Source: an uncultured Flavobacteriaceae bacterium
GTDB taxonomy: Bacteria > Bacteroidota > Bacteroidia > Flavobacteriales > Flavobacteriaceae
Assembly: GCA_947500435.1 (NCBI GenBank)
Contig: CANMRV010000001.1
Coordinates: forward strand, 372,001 to 436,000
DNA: 64,000 bases
Direction of reading: 5' to 3'
Within the stretch, counting starts at the first letter, position 1. The number at the start of each line of letters is the position of its first letter. Positions 63,108-64,000 of this stretch are shown here, in pieces. The notes below the pieces were generated by a model. That model saw only the letters and a list, made by a program, of their open reading frames with translations, did not search any database and was not told the origin of the DNA. A program made the position numbers and the translations under genes.

Positions 63108-64000
63108 ATGGATGGAAAAGTCCCAATAAAAAAGAATCAAAGAAGTCTACTGCTTACTTTTTGCAGTATGGCTTTTGTGCTACTACTTTTTATAGGTTGT
63201 AAACCTAAAGCCAACCAACCTGAATTCTTATTTCGAACAGCAATTATTGTCAAGGAAGACCATACTTGGTATAAAGCCTTTGACTATTTCAAACAAATTT
63301 TAGAAGAACGCTCCAACGGGCGTATCGAAGTTCAATTGTACCCTTCGGAACAATTGGCGAAGGAGATTGAAGCGATTCGCTTGATTCAAGCCGAGGTTAT
63401 TGATATAACAACAACCGGTTCCACCCTGACAAATTGGTTTGAAGTTGCCACCTTTTGCGAGCTGCCCTACTTGATGAAAGACTCTACTGATATGAACCTA
63501 TATATCAAAGGGCGTGTTGGTAAATTGATGGAGACTGAGATGATTGAGAAAGCCGGAGTTCGGGCGCTATGTCATTTTGAACGCGGGCCTAGACATCTGA
63601 CATCCAACAGACCAATTCGACATCCTGATGACCTAAATGGGATGATTCTCCGGGTTCCCAATGTTCCTTCTTTTGTTACTACATGGAGTGCATTAGGAGC
63701 AAAACCCACACCAATGGCTTTTTCTGAAGTATTTACCTCACTACAACAAGGCACCATTCAAGGACAGGAAAATCCTTTTGCCATGATTAACAATGGTGGG
63801 TTTGCCGAAGTACAGAAATATGTAAATCTTACAGGGCATGTGATAAGTTGGGTCTATGCTGTAATTGGTGAAAAACAGTTTCAGAAATTACCACTGGACC
63901 TTCAAGAACTTGTTGTTCAGGCTGGTAAGGAAATGCAGAAATATGAGCATGACCTTTTTTTAGAGAACGAAAAAAATATACAGCAAGTGTTGAAGGACAA
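63108..64000 (+). CDS. TRAP transporter substrate-binding protein, DctP family (partial, C-terminus outside window)
   Basis: The open frame runs from the ATG at 63108 to the right edge (297 codons). It has a lipoprotein signal with lipid Cys 31 (LFIG-C). The DctP core shows FRTAIIVKEDHTWYKAFDYFKQILEERSNGRIEV, EAIRLIQAEVIDIT, ELPYLM, the conserved arginine in MILRVPNVPSF that binds a substrate carboxylate, and EVFTSLQQGTIQGQENPF. TRAP systems import organic acids such as sugar acids. Lipid anchoring is unusual for DctP in Gram-negative bacteria with diffusing binding proteins. It starts 1 bp after the RidA stop. DctQ/DctM would be expected beyond the right edge. Confidence 0.93.
   Translation, partial: MDGKVPIKKNQRSLLLTFCSMAFVLLLFIGCKPKANQPEFLFRTAIIVKEDHTWYKAFDYFKQILEERSNGRIEVQLYPSEQLAKEIEAIRLIQAEVIDITTTGSTLTNWFEVATFCELPYLMKDSTDMNLYIKGRVGKLMETEMIEKAGVRALCHFERGPRHLTSNRPIRHPDDLNGMILRVPNVPSFVTTWSALGAKPTPMAFSEVFTSLQQGTIQGQENPFAMINNGGFAEVQKYVNLTGHVISWVYAVIGEKQFQKLPLDLQELVVQAGKEMQKYEHDLFLENEKNIQQVLKD

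Noticed and set aside
1..64000. CRISPR arrays, prophage, transposase or rRNA
   Set aside because: None seen: no regularly spaced direct repeats, no phage structural or integrase genes, no IS transposase.

Overview
The window reads as chromosomal DNA of a marine-type member of the Flavobacteriaceae (Bacteroidota). Four things support this: low GC; very weak Shine-Dalgarno sequences; promoters of the Bacteroidota form TTTG-N19-TAnnTTTG (clearest in front of the tRNA at 14261-14291); and typical flavobacterial neighbours such as feoA-feoB with a 49-residue Cys-tailed companion, Sco1/SenC, RseP, and an ECF sigma/anti-sigma/DUF4097 operon. No CRISPR array, rRNA, transposase, integrase or SusC/SusD pair is visible.

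Layout. 1-2330: a DUF5916 outer-membrane-type protein that runs off the left edge. 2423-7473: an operon read leftwards (ECF sigma factor, HEAT-repeat anti-sigma factor, two DUF4097 proteins, amidohydrolase-TPR lipoprotein). 7600-12736: a carboxypeptidase-regulatory-like protein, ferrous iron uptake and a Sco1-like protein. 12897-14437: rseP and tRNA-Asn. 14377-17631: a 3.3-kb segment bounded by an 18-bp repeat of the tRNA-Asn 3' end. It carries an AraC/TPR membrane regulator broken by one in-frame TAG, and a divergent lipoprotein.

From 17774 to the right edge lies one large carbohydrate and aldonate catabolic region. 17774-44324 holds four giant exported redox proteins, three of which clearly carry a 'PVC-type' dehydrogenase propeller. 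Each has a different accessory module (DUF6807/PmoA-like, ThuA, DUF6797, SGNH-like) and a different electron carrier domain (c-heme or an azurin-like copper domain). With them are sugar isomerase/epimerase-like TIM barrels, three Gfo/Idh/MocA oxidoreductases, a sulfatase, ThuA, an MFS transporter, a zinc alcohol dehydrogenase and an NAD epimerase. 44331-49546 is a tightly coupled operon (GH88-like hydrolase, OYE-like reductase, SDR, DUF3311-like small protein, SSS symporter). 49862-55686 holds a Sde182/DUF1593 protein, an L-rhamnose-mutarotase-like protein and a DUF1501 + PSCyt1/PSCyt2/PSD1 pair. 55816 encodes a CBM9-like lipoprotein.

The most striking block is 56771-64000. A PQQ-type sugar dehydrogenase fused to cytochrome c is followed by an EF_0837-like amidohydrolase, an RraA-like protein, a RidA protein, a SelA/DgaE-like PLP enzyme, a second RidA protein and a TRAP (DctP) binding protein. 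All seven carry Sec, lipoprotein or Tat export signals. I infer a catabolic pathway for an amino-sugar acid that runs outside the cytoplasm. It would oxidise the sugar, remove an acyl group, eliminate ammonia on PLP, clear enamine intermediates with RidA, and present a keto-acid to a TRAP importer. Two near-identical 14-bp palindromes (TGTG-WW-CGTA-CACA), one upstream of this block and one upstream of the isomerase at 35636, suggest a shared LacI-like regulator. Functional assignments come from reading the translated sequence without database searches.
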